NCBI GenBank assembly: GCA_030760725.1
Contig: JASWHV010000012.1
Location: forward strand, 52,917,652-52,981,651
DNA length: 64,000 bases
Direction of reading: 5' to 3'
From: Neostapfia colusana
Taxonomy: Eukaryota > Streptophyta > Magnoliopsida > Poales > Poaceae
Positions within the stretch are counted from its first letter, which is position 1. Each line of letters starts with the position of its first letter. Position numbers and translations under genes: made by a program. Positions 31,158 through 42,300 of this stretch are shown here, one piece after another. Below the pieces are notes generated by a model. It had not been told where the DNA came from and ran no database searches. It saw nothing but the letters and a program-made list of their open reading frames with translations.

Positions 31158-31906
31158 ATCTGAATTTAAAATAATATGAGCATAGTATTTCATACATATA
31201 TGACTTTGTGATTCCTTTTATATGCTAAAAGTTCTTACTACATTACTCATGGTATACATTTTGTAGTTTTTGTCATGACTAGTAATTGGAATCATTATTT
31301 ACACTAAATATGGTCATGATTGAACTTTCTTGCTGTTTTAAACTTGTTGCATGCTCACAAGTGCTTTTAATAATGAAAAAATAATCAATCAACTATTCAC
31401 ATGTTGAGCTTTTATGTTCAAATGAAAAATTGAGAAAAAGATCAAGAGAATATGCATGCATCGCACTTCTTCTTTTGAGATGGCTTATCATTGCACTTAG
31501 ATATGAAATTGGAAGAAGTTGTGTATGACAAAAACCATGTCCTTAAGCTTCTGATTGTCAAATGACATAGGCTTGGCTTGGTTGGTTAGAATAAGGATGA
31601 TGCGGCATATAATCTCTTGCAAACGTCATATGATCTAAATTTGTGCTTTGAAAAATAATTAAAATGCAGCAACAAGTGTCATGCTTTCAGGTCTTGATAT
31701 AGTTAACTTTGTGAGATCATGACTTGCTTAAATTGAATATTACACTTGATATCTAGCATGGCTTACACTACTTTATGTATGTCATTGATGTGATAGAGTA
31801 AGTTACTTGATAGTATGGCTTGGATAAGCTTTTTTTATATGTATATGTTATAAATATGCTCATAACAATTAAAATTTCTATTTTGAACCTTGCTGAATAC
31901 ATTGTC
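31158..31906 (+). other. Element C 3' untranslated region
   Basis: AT-rich, with no open frame of note. Sireviruses can carry an envelope-like frame here. None is recognisable in this copy. Confidence 0.5.
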
Positions 31907-32153
31907 AAAGGGGGAGAAATTGATCACACATTGCACGATTCACAAGTGGTTTGGCACGATTCTTCTCAGGGGGGAGAATTTTTGTTTCTCTTCTCATTTT
32001 ATTTCTGATTTACAAAGGGGGAGAAATATGTATAAGGGGAGAATTTTTTGTTTCAAAATTTCTTTCTCATTTGATTGTTTTCAAAACTTCATGTGAATAA
32101 GCCAATGTTCAGATTTTAAGTGGTGTTGCCAATGCATTCATCAAGGGGAAGAT
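31907..32153 (+). promoter_or_regulatory. Multiple polypurine tracts of element C
   Basis: Five purine tracts lie within 250 bp before the 3' LTR: AAAGGGGGAGAAAT at 31907-31920 and again at 32014-32027, AGGGGGGAGAATT at 31968-31980, AAGGGGAGAAT at 32034-32044, and AAGGGGAAGAT at 32143-32153 directly against the LTR. Repeated tracts of this kind are a known mark of Sireviruses. The last one would prime plus-strand DNA. Confidence 0.83.
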
Positions 32154-33321
32154 TGTGAGACCTATGTGTGCTGAATACATTGGCTATGACGATAAAAGTT
32201 TTGAATTCTGCTAAAACACTCTTTTTGTAAAGGTCCGACTCTAGGTCCGAGCTCCTACAAGATCCGACGTAAGGTCCAACATGCTATGGCTAGGTCCGAC
32301 ATGTGTTTGATTAGCTCCGGCGGTAGGTCCGACTAGCTTTGGTAAGTTCCGGTGCTAGGTTCTGCTAGCTTTAGTAAGCTCCGGCTCAAGGTCCGGTTAG
32401 CTTTGGCAAGGTCCAGAGCTAAATTGCAATGGTTCTGTTTTTACCATGAAAATGTTTTGAATTTTATTTACATCTATGGAAAGTTTGCTTAGTATTATTT
32501 TACTAAGTTTTTGAAGTGTTATGGCTGTTTACGGTGGTTAACATTTTGCTATGGTTTGCTACATGCTTGTGTGAGGTGTTCACGTAAGGTATTGTGGTTT
32601 TTGGAACTAACGTGAGTCAAGTCGTGAACTTGTGCTCGAAAGTATTGGTTGTTAATTCATGTGGAGGTGTTGCTTGAGTTCAAGATATGGCGGGTGACGG
32701 GATCCATTGAACTAGTCTTAGGGAGAAGATAAGGTTCAACAACCAAGTTCGGGAGGAATTGTGGTTGAGTTGATCGGGAGGTCGTGCAGCATGTTTGGAT
32801 CAAGAACAATGCATATGAAGGTATCGTGGACGTCGTTGGAAGGTGTTTGCACGTGTGCAAGGGGTGCATGGACGTGTCTATATTGTTCCAAGGCGTGGTG
32901 AAGAGATATGGAAGTGGAGATATGGTTGAAAAGGTTCAACCGGCTGGATTTTGCGCTCAGGCTGCGGCTGAGGCGGTTATGGTTTATTTATGGAATGTTT
33001 CGAGTTGGTTATAATAGGATTTCGTGTTAGGCATGAAGTAGAGTTGTTTAGGAATGTTTGGGACGTTCCTAAGGTGTTTGGAAGTCTTAATATTGCTTCT
33101 ATCTGTGTACAGAAGAGTCTTGAGCAGTATTGGAAAGTTACAGTTTGAATCCAAGTAGGAGTAGGAGTCCTAGTTTGAATTGGGTTGGCCTTAGGGCTTG
33201 TTATATAAGCAAGGGAGGCCAAGGCTCGTGGTGTGCACGACTTTGGGCTGTTCCTCTTATGTTTTGATCAATAAAATTCGTATTTTAGAGGATCTTTTGT
33301 GCCTTGTTTGTCCGACTTGTT
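32154..33321 (+). repeat. Element C 3' LTR, truncated
   Basis: It begins TGTGAGACC at 32154 and follows the 5' LTR to the words GTCCGACTTGTTTTT (ending about 33321, equal to about 25160). The remaining 480 bp are missing. Sequence then switches to the protease part of element E. Contains TATATAAG near 33203. Confidence 0.85.
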
Positions 33322-33445
33322 TTTGACCTTCCATAAGGCTGTTCTGGACATCGAGAACAGGAGTGTTCATTTGGACTCTCCACTTCACGGTCGTCAAACA
33401 TTGTATCTTGGCAAAGCGGTTTCCAAAGACCCGGAAGTATGTAAT
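33322..33445 (+). pseudogene. Element E pol fragment (protease C-terminal part)
   Basis: The translation HKAVLDIENRSVHLDSPLHG corresponds to YHGAVLETRTQTIHLNSPFH in element D (near 40870-40930). The fragment is followed, after the element D insertion at 33446, by its continuation at 48026. All of E before this point (5' LTR, gag, start of protease) is missing. Confidence 0.72.
33441..33445 (+). repeat. Target-site duplication of element D, left (GTAAT)
   Basis: GTAAT precedes TGTAAAAGCCC at 33446 and recurs at 48026-48030 after the terminal CCACA. Confidence 0.92.
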
Positions 33446-36400
33446 TGTAAAAGCCCAAGAAATGGGACTTGCAAAAACTTTTCTTCACTTCACCACACCT
33501 CAGCTCTTGTTGTGGATGGCTGGTAAGGGATGGGAGGAGCAAGTAACCTTTATCAAAGAAGTGGTTAGAGGGGAAACTTACACTCTCACAACATGGGAAA
33601 AATTATACACATGTGATCACACATGAGAGTGTGTTTCCAAACTGTTGCATTCAAACTCAGGATTTCAGCAGCTAAACCAAGTATCAAAGTGCATAATTGG
33701 ATTTCTCAGGTCCAAATTAGTGGGGAGGCAAAGTTCAGAAATTTTCAAAAAGATGTGCTACCCATTTTTCCAAAAAGGGTCCAAATATGCCAAGAATTCA
33801 AATATTTATTTGAATTTGGGGGAAATGAGCTCAACCATACAAATGTAGGTCAGTTTCAAACTCCAAATATTTGGATTCATCTCTGGCTAAGCTTTGGAGA
33901 TCTTTTGAGGGGTGGGGGAGCCCTGACAAGTGGGTCCCACATGTCATTGGGAGGGTTAAAATGGCACAATAGTTAACAGCCTTAAGGGCTAAGTCTTGCA
34001 CTCGGAACAGAGCCGAGGCTCCACGCGACACGCCGTGAAAACGCCGGACGCCACCTCCTGCTCTCCCCTCGCGCGCTGGCGAGCTCCTTGTGCGGGCGCA
34101 GTAACTCCCAGCCGTGCCCCAGCTCGCCACGACCACGGGCCGACCCCCAGTCACCGCCCTCTCGCACGACAAAACGCCGAGGAGCCGCCGCTGTGATCGA
34201 CTCACTCAGGAGCGATCGTCCCTCGTGTACCAACGCCGGCAGCGCAGCAAACATATATCCTCAGACCTCCCACGCACTACCCGCATCACTTCCGGTCAAG
34301 TGAACCACTACCCACCGAGAGAAACCACGTTTTCGTGGCCGCCGGTGAGAACCGAGCAAAGGTGCTCCCGTGGGCAGCTCACACCAACCAGTTTCACGAC
34401 TGAGCAAGAGCGCCCCAAGGTGCGCCAACTCCCTGCGCTGCTCCTCTCCAAATTCCAGAGCAATCCGTGCGACGTAGCTTCGGAATTTCAAGTTTTCCCC
34501 TCGGACGAGGAAAACCGGACCGCGGGTAAGAACTGTGGAAATTTACGCTCAATTCTCGGTTAAAGTTGTTCATTTTGCGCACACCAGAACTAGAGAGGAT
34601 AGGGAACCTTTTCCCTCCACAACCCTAGCTAGAAACGCCGTAGTTACAGCTAATTTCGAGCTTTTCGGTCGGCGGCCATGGCGGGAACACGCGGGCGCAC
34701 GGTGACAACCGGTTTGCCGTCGTTTCCGAGCCAGGTTGAGGCCACGCCGAGATTTCCTGACCTCCACTGATGCTTTAGAGCGGATCCGCCGAGCTTTTGG
34801 CGGGCTAATGTGCTCGGGCGGCGGTGCCGATCATCACCGAAGGCCGCGGCTCGTCGCCAGCCTACTTCCGGCCACCGGCAGCCCGAGCCAACCCCATAGA
34901 CTTGTTCCCCGACCCTGAAAACCCCCAGGCGGCGAGTCTCCGGCCGAGAGGTGGCCGGGAAGCTGAGTCCGGCGAGCTCCAGTACAGCGCCGGCGAGGGG
35001 GAGGCGCGGGAGCGAGAGGAGGAAGAAGACCCACCGGGCCCACGTGTCAGCAGCTGAAGATTAAAACCCCGGATCAGCTGTGGCGTGTGATTCCATGTGG
35101 TGGCGCGGGAAGGGGTCTGTGGCCCCCGTGTGGCGCGAGTCCGGCGGTTGACACGTGTAGGGTGGACCCACAGGCAGAGTTTGAACTTTTCCCGAATTAA
35201 TTTGAATTCCAGAATTGGTTCAAACTTTGGAACTGCATAACTTTTGCTAGGAAGCTCCAAAATTAGTGATTCAAATTGGGTTGGATTCATCTTGCATAGC
35301 TCTGTCCAGAGATACAACCCAATTTGTATGAAACCCATTAATTAATTCTGGAAAATTCTTTAAAGCTTTTCAGCAAAAGAATTTTAGAGGGAGTTTGGTT
35401 CATCCAAAAATTCCCAAATTTTGCCAGAATGTTCTTTAAGACATTAGTAAACCCCTGTAATAGTTTCAGACCATTTGGAGTTGAATTGGTCAGAGCAATT
35501 CAAATTTGAAGGTGCTGTGTTCATTTGAATGCAGAAACATTTTCAGAGAATTTCCAAAACTTGGAAATTCAATTCTGGGCAAACCTTGACTCCAAAAATG
35601 CTAGGAAAATTCATGCAAACTCTATGAGCTATAATAGAAATTGTAGTTCATTAAGTTGAGCATGAACAGGGGTATTACCTCAGAATTAATTCTTCCTTGC
35701 TGATTTGCCAAGAGAATTATTCTGAGCAAACCACTCCATGAAAAGTGCTAATGTTTGGTCCAGAGAGTTTTCTTGTGACAAGGAACTCACACAAAAATTC
35801 TCAGCTCCATTGGAGCTCTAGATCACCCCTGTCCTGTTTACCCACTTAAGGGACTAAGATGGAAAAAGGGGGAAAACCACTTAGCATTTGACCATGTGAT
35901 TAAGTCCAAGCCAAACCACCAACACCAGTTCATATTTAAATTCTTAAACAAAGTTCCAGGTATTAGAGGCTGGTTATTAGAACTAATAGTAGAAGTCTTA
36001 CTCTAGACTCACTTTTGCATATAAATTAACATGTAGTATTTCATTAACGTGTAGCCGTTGAAGAAGAGACTCCGGAAGTGCTGGACTTCCTCCTTCCGGA
36101 CGAAGAACTAACTCCTGACCAGCAGCAACAAGGCAAGCCCCGGTTTGCATTAACCCTTTTTAAAAGTTTTACTTTGTTTACATGTGTCATGTGAAGTATG
36201 ATTGTGCATTAGGTATAGGGTGAATGAAACCCCACTTGCATAACCAAAGGTTCCTAAAAGAGTGAGGGTAGTGTCAAGGACCTCGAGTAGACAGGCTATG
36301 CTTAATGAGTCATAGGACTTCGGTACAAGTCGAGTAGTTGGAATCTACTCGCGAGATAGGCTTGGGACACACGGGTTCGGTTGAGTGATGTGAGATCACT

Positions 36401-37513
36401 TTAGTAATGAAAATGAGACTAGGCAGGGGCTAGGGCGCAGCAAGAGAGAGTCTTGTGTGCGCAGCCCTGCCCGTGTCGATTGAGGACCGATCCGTGTGCG
36501 GCCCTGCTGAACAAGTATTGAACGTACCGAAGGCATATCGGATATATGGGCCCCGATAAACCGATGTAGCCTAAACCTCCGGGCGTCGAGGCATAGCACA
36601 CCGATTTATAGGTGTAGGTTGAGGGCAGCAAGGTGGAAATCTGCCAACGGGCATAGAGAGATGCTCCGTGTGGGGAACCTCCTGCTCGTTTCGGTGCGAC
36701 CGGTTCGACGTTTGGGCTGTTGGGTGAAAGGTTGTCCCGTACGACATCGAGTGAGCGTGCTGTGCAGCTCCACGGGTGGGCGTACGTGACGTGCTCTTTG
36801 GGTTTTCCCTGCAGGTGTATATCGAGTCGATTCGCCGTCCCTCGCGGTGACGAGTACTGCTTGTTCACTGCGTCGTAACGTAGACTAATGGATGAAATAT
36901 GTTGATTCAATGATGCTGATTGATATAATTGTATTGCTACATAAGTGCCACCAAACACTGCTTACTAAATTTCAGATTTCATGAACTGTTAACTTGTTGC
37001 TAAAAGATGAACTAAGGATGAACTTGTAGGCGTGTCGTTTTGCTGAAATGCTACCAACCTATGTCTTGGTATACCTCATGTAGAGTTTCATGCTTAGGTG
37101 AGTCGGTTAAGCCTTGCTGAGCCTTCGTGCTCACGGTTGCTGCTTAAGTGTTTTTCAGGTGAGGAGCCACCCACGGACTCGGAGTACGAGTCCACCGGCG
37201 AGGGTTACCCTCCGTCGGGGACCACGGCTGAGTGGGAGCCGTACACGCCGCGCTGAGCTGAGACGTGCAGCTAGTGTGGGTTGCCCTAGGGCTGGGCAAC
37301 CGACTTTTGCTAAATAGGCGGGCGTGAGTTGTATAGTGTAGTCTTCCGCTGTGTAATAGAACAATAATTGTAACTGAAGTTTGTACTTGTTTGTACAGTT
37401 TCAGCTGTTTTTCCCATGTAATATATTGTGTTCTTATGACGTGTGCTGTCGGGTGTCGCATCGCGCGGCACCACCCTCTGCGATCCTGGATGAGCGGATC
37501 CCGGTCCGCCACA
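33446..37513 (+). repeat. Element D 5' LTR (4068 bp)
   Basis: It starts TGTAAAAGCCCAAG and ends GGTCCGCCACA. A GC-rich block (34010-35160, with one CACGTGTC at 35041-35048) sits between AT-rich sequences. The word GGCAAGCCCCGGTTTGCATT is at 36132-36151. Hairpins shared with F and E are at 36331-36351, 37118-37133 and 37453-37471. Many short open frames occur on both strands of the GC-rich block, and none resembles a known protein. Confidence 0.93.
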
Positions 37514-37516
37514 GCC

Positions 37517-37528
37517 TGGTATCAGAGC
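37517..37528 (+). promoter_or_regulatory. Element D primer-binding site
   Basis: TGGTATCAGAGC lies three bases after the 5' LTR end and complements the 3' end of initiator tRNA-Met. Confidence 0.92.
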
Positions 37529-39358
37529 TGCAGTGGGGATAGCACAGTACTAAAGAACTGCATTATGGGAAAAACTTAGGTATACGGTGAGGATTCGGTA
37601 GTTGCCCAAGTAAGGACTATATTAGCATAGTTACTTAAAGTGGCAAAGACTAACTTATGTGTTATAATTCTGAATTTCAATTATGTAACGACGCACCTAC
37701 GCTCTGGTAAGTATGGTAAGGAACGCCACCGAAAGCGGTTCAATTTCGGTTAGCTCTCCCTGACGAGGAACGTGGTTCAGGGATTTGTCTCATAGCTTGG
37801 TGTGAGACGTCAATATGAATCTTTTGGACTCTTCATGTCCCTGAGTTCATATGAAACGCTGATCCCTAGCGTGCATTAGGCAAGTAAGGGGAGACCCCAT
37901 CGCGTGGTCAGTAACGCGAAAGTGTGTTCGTCTGGAAATAGCCCAGGAGGACATACGCAGCGCTTGCCATCGGCGTGCCCTGCAGGGCAGTAGGTGGTAT
38001 CTGTTGGGTTGATAACATTCCCAACCGTGACGACCCGTTCATGACATACTCGGGTTCCCCGTCGTGTGGTGTTGAAACACGATCACGTGCCTTGAGACGT
38101 GACTTAGCTCAAGGACGGCCGTATGGAAATGATACGGGCGTTTGTATTTACTTTCAAATATGGAACTGCCTGAAATGAATAACCATTGAGTGCACCATTA
38201 TTGTGTGGTTTTCTGCAGGTACTAACCACGTATGTATCCGTGTAGAAAACGTGTGCGAGAGACCGTTTAGTGCCACATTTGAGACGTATATGCCGGTATG
38301 ATCCGGATAGGATTTTCTTTTGTGAGGAACGTAGTATCGAGATATGGTAGGCATATGCATGAGAATAATGATAACAAGGAATTAAAAATCTATAGGTTCA
38401 ACATTTAGGACCCTGGTTGGGTATAAGAATGGGATAGTGGAGCAGTATAGCCAAAAGTATGAAAAGCAGAGTGCTCTGTTTTGGACAGCAGGTTTGCTGA
38501 TCTTCAACAGGGCATAACTCACAGGTCTTTTAGCCCAGGGAGGTGTGCTATATAGTTCTGGAAAGGTATTCAAGTACTCCACAACTTTGTTGTAGACTTC
38601 CAGAGCTGAAACTCGCCTTGAGATGGCTGAAATCCCAGAGGAATATAAACTGTCCAGAACCAGGGCAGAGTAAAACATCCTCTGAACTGATCTGTTTTTC
38701 AAACATAACTCCCAGTAGAAAAATCTAAAATTGTCATATAATCCATCCTTAGAAAGAGTAGAAGATGTTTGACATCTTTGCAATTCAAAGTTTCCTGAAA
38801 TTTCAGCACAGAATTTAGTGGATATCAGGATTGGAAACAGCCACTTCCAAGGGAGGTGCTGTTAAAATTCTTCCAGAAATTCTGCTAACTTTGAATTAGC
38901 ATAACTTTTTAATCAAAGCTGATCTGGGGGCAAATGAGTACTTGTTGGAAAGATACTAAAGTTAACTTTAACTTTGGTATTCAACTTGAGTCATGAAAAT
39001 GCACAGAACCAGATCAAAACTTGGAATAGGTAGCAACTGGTCATTCTGACAGAAGAATGACAGTTGAGCTCATTGGAGAGGGTGTTGTACCCTAAGGGTG
39101 TGATATGTGATGACAACGCGATAGTAATGTCTCGTAGTGACCAAACCTAGTTATGTTGAGCTTCCAAAGTGGAGGTTCATCAAGTTGGATTAAACTAGCT
39201 GGTGTTTGGTCTGGTAATGGTGTAGCTTGTGCAAAGTTATTACATTATCGGCTTACGAGATATATCGCATGTTTTTGTTGTCATAATATTTTTACGCCCA
39301 TTATAATGGAACTGCATGCAAGTGTTGCGGGACTGATGTTATTGTCGTATGATTGCAG
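37529..39358 (+). other. Element D 5' leader (about 1.8 kb, non-coding)
   Basis: It is long for a leader and has no substantial open frame or upstream gene. It ends TCGTATGATTGCAG directly before the ATG, which looks like a 3' splice site. An intron within the leader is possible (inference). An out-of-frame ATG is present at 39349. Confidence 0.5.
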
Positions 39359-42300
39359 ATGGTTCGCACTAGGACCACGCACGAGGTAGGTGGCTCTAGC
39401 CAAGGTGGAGGCGATGACTCCCAGCCACCGGCCTACGACAGCACCCCGCAGCAGCAGCCACCACCGCCGCCTCCGCTTACTCTAGCGGATGTGATAGCGG
39501 CATTGGTGGGAGGTCGTGAGGAGCAGACCGACCTGCTCCGCACGATCGTGCAGAATACGTCCCAGGCGGGAGGACGTCAAGAGCGAGGGCCCCGTGAGCC
39601 CCGCGAAGTGTCGTACTCGGATTTCATGAGTACGCACCCTCCAGTGTTCACCGAAGCTGAAGAACCACTGGAGGCGGACAACTGGCTGCGGACTATCGAG
39701 TCCAAGTTCGGGCTGCTCCAGTGTACGGGGCGGCAGAAGACACTGTTCGCAGCACAGCAGCTCCACGGTGCCGCTGGTGCGTGGTGGGCGAATTATGTCG
39801 CCTCACGTCCGGCTGGCCATGCCGTGGAATGGCAAGAGTTCCGGGAGGCGTTCCGCGCCTATCACATTCCTCCCGGAATAATGAAGAGAAAGTTCCAAGA
39901 ATTTTTGGAACTGAAGCAGGGCGGGAGGAGTGCCCACGACTACTCCCGTGCCTTCAACCATCTGGCGCAGTATGCGTCAGACTACATCTCCACGGAGGAG
40001 AAGAAGAGGGAGCACTTCTATCGGGGGTTACATCCCGAAATGAAGACCCACCTCGTACAATGGAACCGCGGCACATTCAACGATCTAGTCAATGCCGCCA
40101 TCATGCAAGAGGACGCTCAGCGGGAGTTAGCAGCTGAGCAGAGGAAGCGCAGCGCTCCACCTAGCAGCGGTGGGAGTGGCGCTCCCCAGAAGTACCGTAT
40201 GGTGTATCGGACACCATCCGGGCAGCAGTGGCAACCACCGGCGCGACCGCAACGGTTCGGGGGACGTCCCTTTCAGGCACCTCCGTTCCGTCCGCCGATG
40301 CCACCACCAAGACAGCAGCAGCAGCAGACGGTACCCCGGGCGTTTCCACCGCCACAACGCGCCCCAGGTTTCCGTCCACCGATCAGCGGGGGACCGCCCC
40401 GTTTCACCTGCTTCACGTGTGGCCAGGCGGGCCACTTTGCGAAGGACTGTCCCCAGGGGCAGCAGAGCAGCGGGCAAGCCCAGTTTCAGGGCGGTGCTCG
40501 AGGCCGACCTCCGGTGAAGAAGGTTGGTCAGCGGACTGGAGGCGTCCGCAACCTCGACAATGAGGACGCCCCAGAGGGAGACAACGTGCTGGCGGGTACG
40601 TTTACTCTCAACCATCAAGCCATAGTCATATTATTTGATTCGGGTGCAACCCACAGCTTTATAAGTGCATCCTATGTGGCTAAACATCAACTGCAAGTCT
40701 TCCCAACCGACTGCACTTATATGATATGCTCACCGGGAGGGAAGATTTCAGCTAATATGATGATTCCAAAGGCACCTTTGTGCTTAGGTGGGAAGCTATA
40801 TCCCACCACCTTGATAATCCTTATGGGACAGAAGATTGATGTAATCTTAGGGATGTCATGGCTGCAATACCATGGCGCTGTCCTAGAGACTCGGACACAG
40901 ACGATTCACTTAAATTCTCCATTCCACCGTCCGCATTCCATGGTGTTAGACATGCCAGTCCGGGAAGTTTTAGCAATTAATAGTGCTGAAGTTCTCAAGT
41001 TAGAAGACATCCCCGTAGTCCGGGAGTATCCCGACGTGTTCCCGGATGATCTTCCGGGCATGCCACCTGAGCGGGATGTCGAGTTCAAGATTGAACTTGC
41101 ACCCGGGACTACGCCCATATCACGGAGACCATACAAGATGGCTCCAAATGAGCTGGCTGAATTAAAAGAACAGCTCAATGATTTGTTGAGCAAGGGTTTC
41201 ATTAGGCCGAGTTCCTCGCCTTGGGGATGCTCAGCGCTGTTCGTGAAGAAGAAGGATGAGACCCTGAGGCTGTGTGTGGATTACCGGCCGCTCAACGCTG
41301 TCACCATCAAGAATAAGTACCCACTGCCCCGTATTGACATCTTGTTTGATCAACTTGTGGGGGCAAGTGTATTCTCAAAGATGGACCTTCGCTCTGGATA
41401 TCACCAGATCAAGATCCGGGCGGAGGATATCCCGAAGACGGCATTCTCGACGAGATACGGCTTATACGAATATCTCGTCATGTCCTTTGGTCTCACAAAT
41501 GCTCCAGCCCATTTCATGTATCTCATGAACTCGGTGTTCATGCCGGAGCTGGACAAGTTCGTGGTAGTGTTCATCGACGATATCTTGGTTTACTCCAAGA
41601 CAGAAGCCGAGCATGCCGAACACTTACGGATCGTTCTTCAGCGATTGCGAGACCACAAGCTCTACGCCAAGTTCAGCAAATGCGAATTTTGGATCAGCCA
41701 AGTGCCATTTTTGGGACATATCATCTCAGCTGAAGGCATTGCGGTTGACCCAAGTAAAATCGAGCAAGTGTTGAAATGGAAAGCTCCCACTTCAGTCCAT
41801 GAAGTCAGAAGCTTCCTCGGGTTAGCGGGATACTACCGGAGATTCATTCCAAGCTTCTCCAAGCTCGCTAAGCCGATGACAGAGTTGCTGAAAAAAGGGA
41901 CAAAATATGTTTGGAACACCGCGTGTGAAGGAGCGTTCCGAACATTGGTGAAGCATCTCACCACAGCCCCGGTGTTAGCTCAGCCGGATACAACAAAGCC
42001 CTTCGACGTGTATTGTGACGCGTCCGGTATTGGGCTTGGCTGCGTGTTGATGCAGGAAGGACGTGTGGTCGCTTATGGCTCACGCCAACTCCGGAACCAT
42101 GAGCAGCACTACCCGACTCACGATCTTGAACTTGCTGCCGTGGTGTTGGCGCTGAAAATGTGGAGGCACTATCTCCTGGGGAACTTGGTGCATCTCTACA
42201 CCGACCACAAGAGCTTGAAATACATTTTCACCCAGAAGGAGCTGAACATGAGGCAGAGGAGGTGGTTAGAACTGATCAAAGATTATGAGATGGAGATCCA

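Larger units (their letters stand above)
23989..33321 (+). mobile_element. Element C: Sirevirus (copia) with truncated 3' LTR
   Basis: The 5' LTR starts TGTGAGACC at 23989 and ends near 25642. The primer site is at 25645, gag from 25704, protease-integrase-RT-RNase H to 31157, repeated polypurine tracts 31907-32153, and the 3' LTR from 32154. Order PR-IN-RT-RH and the QQNGVVERKNRTL motif mark it as Ty1/copia. The long LTR, the gag type and the repeated polypurine tracts fit the Sirevirus lineage (maize Opie/Ji relatives). About 13 differences in the first 285 bp of the LTR pair indicate a fairly old copy. All genes are broken. The 3' LTR is cut at 33321, where element E sequence begins. Confidence 0.88.

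Noticed and set aside
31158..31906. Envelope-like gene between RNase H and 3' LTR of the Sirevirus
   Set aside because: I looked for the extra frame some Sireviruses have, and found only short AT-rich frames.
33623..35338. Many 60-160 codon frames in the GC-rich part of D's LTRs, on both strands
   Set aside because: They recur identically in the second LTR only because the LTRs are identical. None has a recognisable domain, and they overlap each other in opposite strands.
37517..37528. Possible tRNA gene remnant (TGGTATCAGAGC)
   Set aside because: It is the primer-binding site: no cloverleaf surrounds it and it sits three bases from the LTR edge, as at 9485 and 25645.
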